Shown here: piece after piece, positions 63,080 through 64,000 of the stretch | How positions within the stretch are numbered: the stretch's first letter is position 1 | Layout of the letters: each line of letters begins with the position of its first letter | Assembly: GCF_020921035.1 (NCBI RefSeq) | Contig: NC_063150.1 | Coordinates: 33,341,826-33,405,825, forward strand | Direction of reading: 5' to 3' | DNA: 64,000 bases | Source: Rhodamnia argentea | Lineage: Eukaryota > Streptophyta > Magnoliopsida > Myrtales > Myrtaceae | Made by a program: the position numbers and the translations under genes | Notes under the pieces: model-generated | What the model was told of the DNA's origin: nothing | Seen by the model: the letters and a program-made list of their open reading frames with translations, nothing else | The model's database searches: none

Positions 63080-63375
63080 ACCTCGCACGGATTGAACCGA
63101 ATGGACGTCAATTCGTTCCAGGTTCAATAAAATTGGAATCGGTGATATTTGCTCTGGCTCCATGGGAACTGGACAGCCCGGATCGAACCGATTATTTTTT
63201 TAATGGTTATTTTTTTATTTCATGAATGCAAACCTAATTTTAATTAATATATTAAAATTAAAGTCTGTGTTGCTCACCCGACTAATAATCTATCGATTCC
63301 ATTGGATCGCCTCGAAACTAGTTCCCGGTTCCTGAATGAGACCGGACTGTACCGAGAACCGATCACCCATATAAA
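63080..63375. repeat. GGGTGATCGGTTC-family element, copy 3
   Basis: The left part has GGATTGAACCGAATGGACGT and CAATAAAATTGGAATCGG. The right part has GACCGGACTGTACCGAGAAC followed by CGATCACCC. It lies about 150 bp beyond the end of the HIPP readthrough frame (63524). Confidence 0.5.
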
Positions 63376-63523
63376 GAGCTCACATTTATTTATTTTTTGT
63401 TAATTGTCCATGAACCCTAAAACTTAAAAAGGAACGAAATGATTGGATATGATGCACTATCATTCATTTGTGTGGCAGTGAAACTGCTAATAAGGAGGAT
63501 TGGTGCCAAGAAATTTTCCCCTA

Positions 63524-63676
63524 TTACATGACGGAACAAGAATGGGCATTCTCGGTGCTGACAGCATTCTCGCGGCAACAGCAGAGGCGGTTCATGTAGC
63601 ACTCGGGACACTGAGGAGGACAGTGAACCCAGTAAATCAATGGATGCCATCCTCGTTCGCTTTGCCTTTCTAAATC
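63524..63676 (-). other. HIPP C-terminal tail beyond an in-frame amber codon
   Basis: Directly after the TAG at 63679-63677 the same frame stays open for 50 more codons to TAA at 63526-63524. It encodes a Cys-rich segment (CPPQCPECY, LCCC) and ends STENAHSCSVM. CSVM is a CaaX farnesylation box, and HIPP proteins of the two-HMA type end just this way (for example NACSVM). The tail is therefore the expected C-terminus of the gene at 63677-63957, cut off by a single stop codon. No short intron can remove the TAG with GT-AG ends. Confidence 0.75.
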
Positions 63677-63957
63677 CTACTTCGCTTCCTCCTTCGCGAT
63701 CTCTGGGTGCTTTCCCGTTTGTTTCTTGATGTGCTCCTCGAGCCTCGGCGGCTCGATGGCCCCTTTGACAGCCACCGTTCCTCCGGCCATGTCCGGTTTC
63801 ACAGATAGAACACCTGATATCGTAACATAGGGCACACGAAAGTGTATCTTAGGAATTTCTTGTATGATTAACGAGCAGAGATTACCTTCCATTTGGTAGA
63901 TGCTCTTCTTGATATCACGCCCACAACCCTCGCAGCGCATGAAAATCTTGAGCACTA
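63677..63957 (-). CDS. Heavy-metal-associated isoprenylated plant protein (HIPP), partial, truncated by amber codon
   Basis: Two exons on the minus strand: 63957-63886 and 63813-63677. The gene continues beyond the right edge of the window, because the first exon here starts at an AG acceptor with split codon. They encode one HMA fold: VLKIFMRCEGCGRDIKKSIY with the metal-binding CxxC (RCEGC), then VTVKG-like GTVAVKG and LEEHIKKQTGKH. This resembles the second HMA domain of HIPP7/8/9-type proteins, so a first HMA domain is expected outside the window. HMA domains bind Cu, Zn or Cd. The CaaX lipid normally anchors the protein to membranes. Here TAG at 63679-63677 ends the frame after AKEEAK, before the tail with the CaaX box. 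If real, the product is soluble and unlipidated. Confidence 0.8.
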
Positions 63958-64000
63958 CTGTTTTGACAAGAATCGGGAAGTAAAGAGAGCTATAGTTATT

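Larger units (their letters stand above)
60547..63523. other. Intergenic DNA with repeats
   Basis: No gene is seen. Two copies of the GGGTGATCGGTTC family lie at about 61015-61345 and 63080-63375, in the same orientation. A single 'AAAATTACC' element end is at 62640-62790. A 197-codon minus-strand frame (61261-61854) is overlapped by plus-strand frames and lacks a domain. Whether 60547-60640 continues the plastid-derived insert is unclear. Confidence 0.4.

Overview
This is a nuclear chromosome segment from a flowering plant, most likely a woody eudicot. It has GT-AG introns, plastid-targeted enzymes, plant-only families (SAUR, ACR, HIPP, DUF4408/DUF761) and abundant miniature transposons. The repeat vocabulary reminds me of Myrtales such as Eucalyptus, but that is only an impression. 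About a third of the window is genic or intronic. The rest is AT-rich, repeat-dominated intergenic DNA.

Layout, left to right. A SAUR gene (4055-4594, +) follows repeat-rich DNA. After several transposon-like elements comes a ten-exon amidohydrolase of the MTA/SAH-deaminase type (12457-17635, +; 469 aa). Next is an intronless BAG-family co-chaperone with an IQ motif (19788-21131, +) and a heat-shock element just upstream of its TATA box. A seven-exon plastid cyclophilin close to CYP20-2/PNSL5 (23698-28028, +; 257 aa) follows. From 28.03 to 39.5 kb I find no gene, only a foldback element, an LTR-like remnant, a terminal-inverted-repeat element with an 8-bp target duplication, and tandem repeats. 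The minus strand then carries a seven-exon ACT-repeat protein of the ACR4 type (42019-39499; 450 aa), a ten-exon plastidic glucose-6-phosphate dehydrogenase (54450-49025; 590 aa), a DUF4408/DUF761-type protein (59036-58422; 204 aa), and, running off the right edge, the 3' part of a heavy-metal-associated isoprenylated protein (HIPP).

All multi-exon models were built by hand from splice sites. Each closes in frame with canonical GT/AG borders. The genes look like ordinary unrelated neighbours, not a cluster. Two chloroplast proteins are present: the cyclophilin of the NDH/lumen type, and G6PDH, which retains the cysteine pair used for thioredoxin control.

The observations most worth checking are: an in-frame amber codon in the HIPP gene that separates the metal-binding domain from an intact farnesylation box (CSVM) downstream; a decayed nuclear copy of chloroplast psaA at 60.28-60.55 kb; the heat-shock element of the BAG gene; and several transposon insertions whose ends or target duplications can be read directly. 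I did not find a convincing undescribed multi-gene system, tRNA or rRNA genes, or CRISPR arrays.
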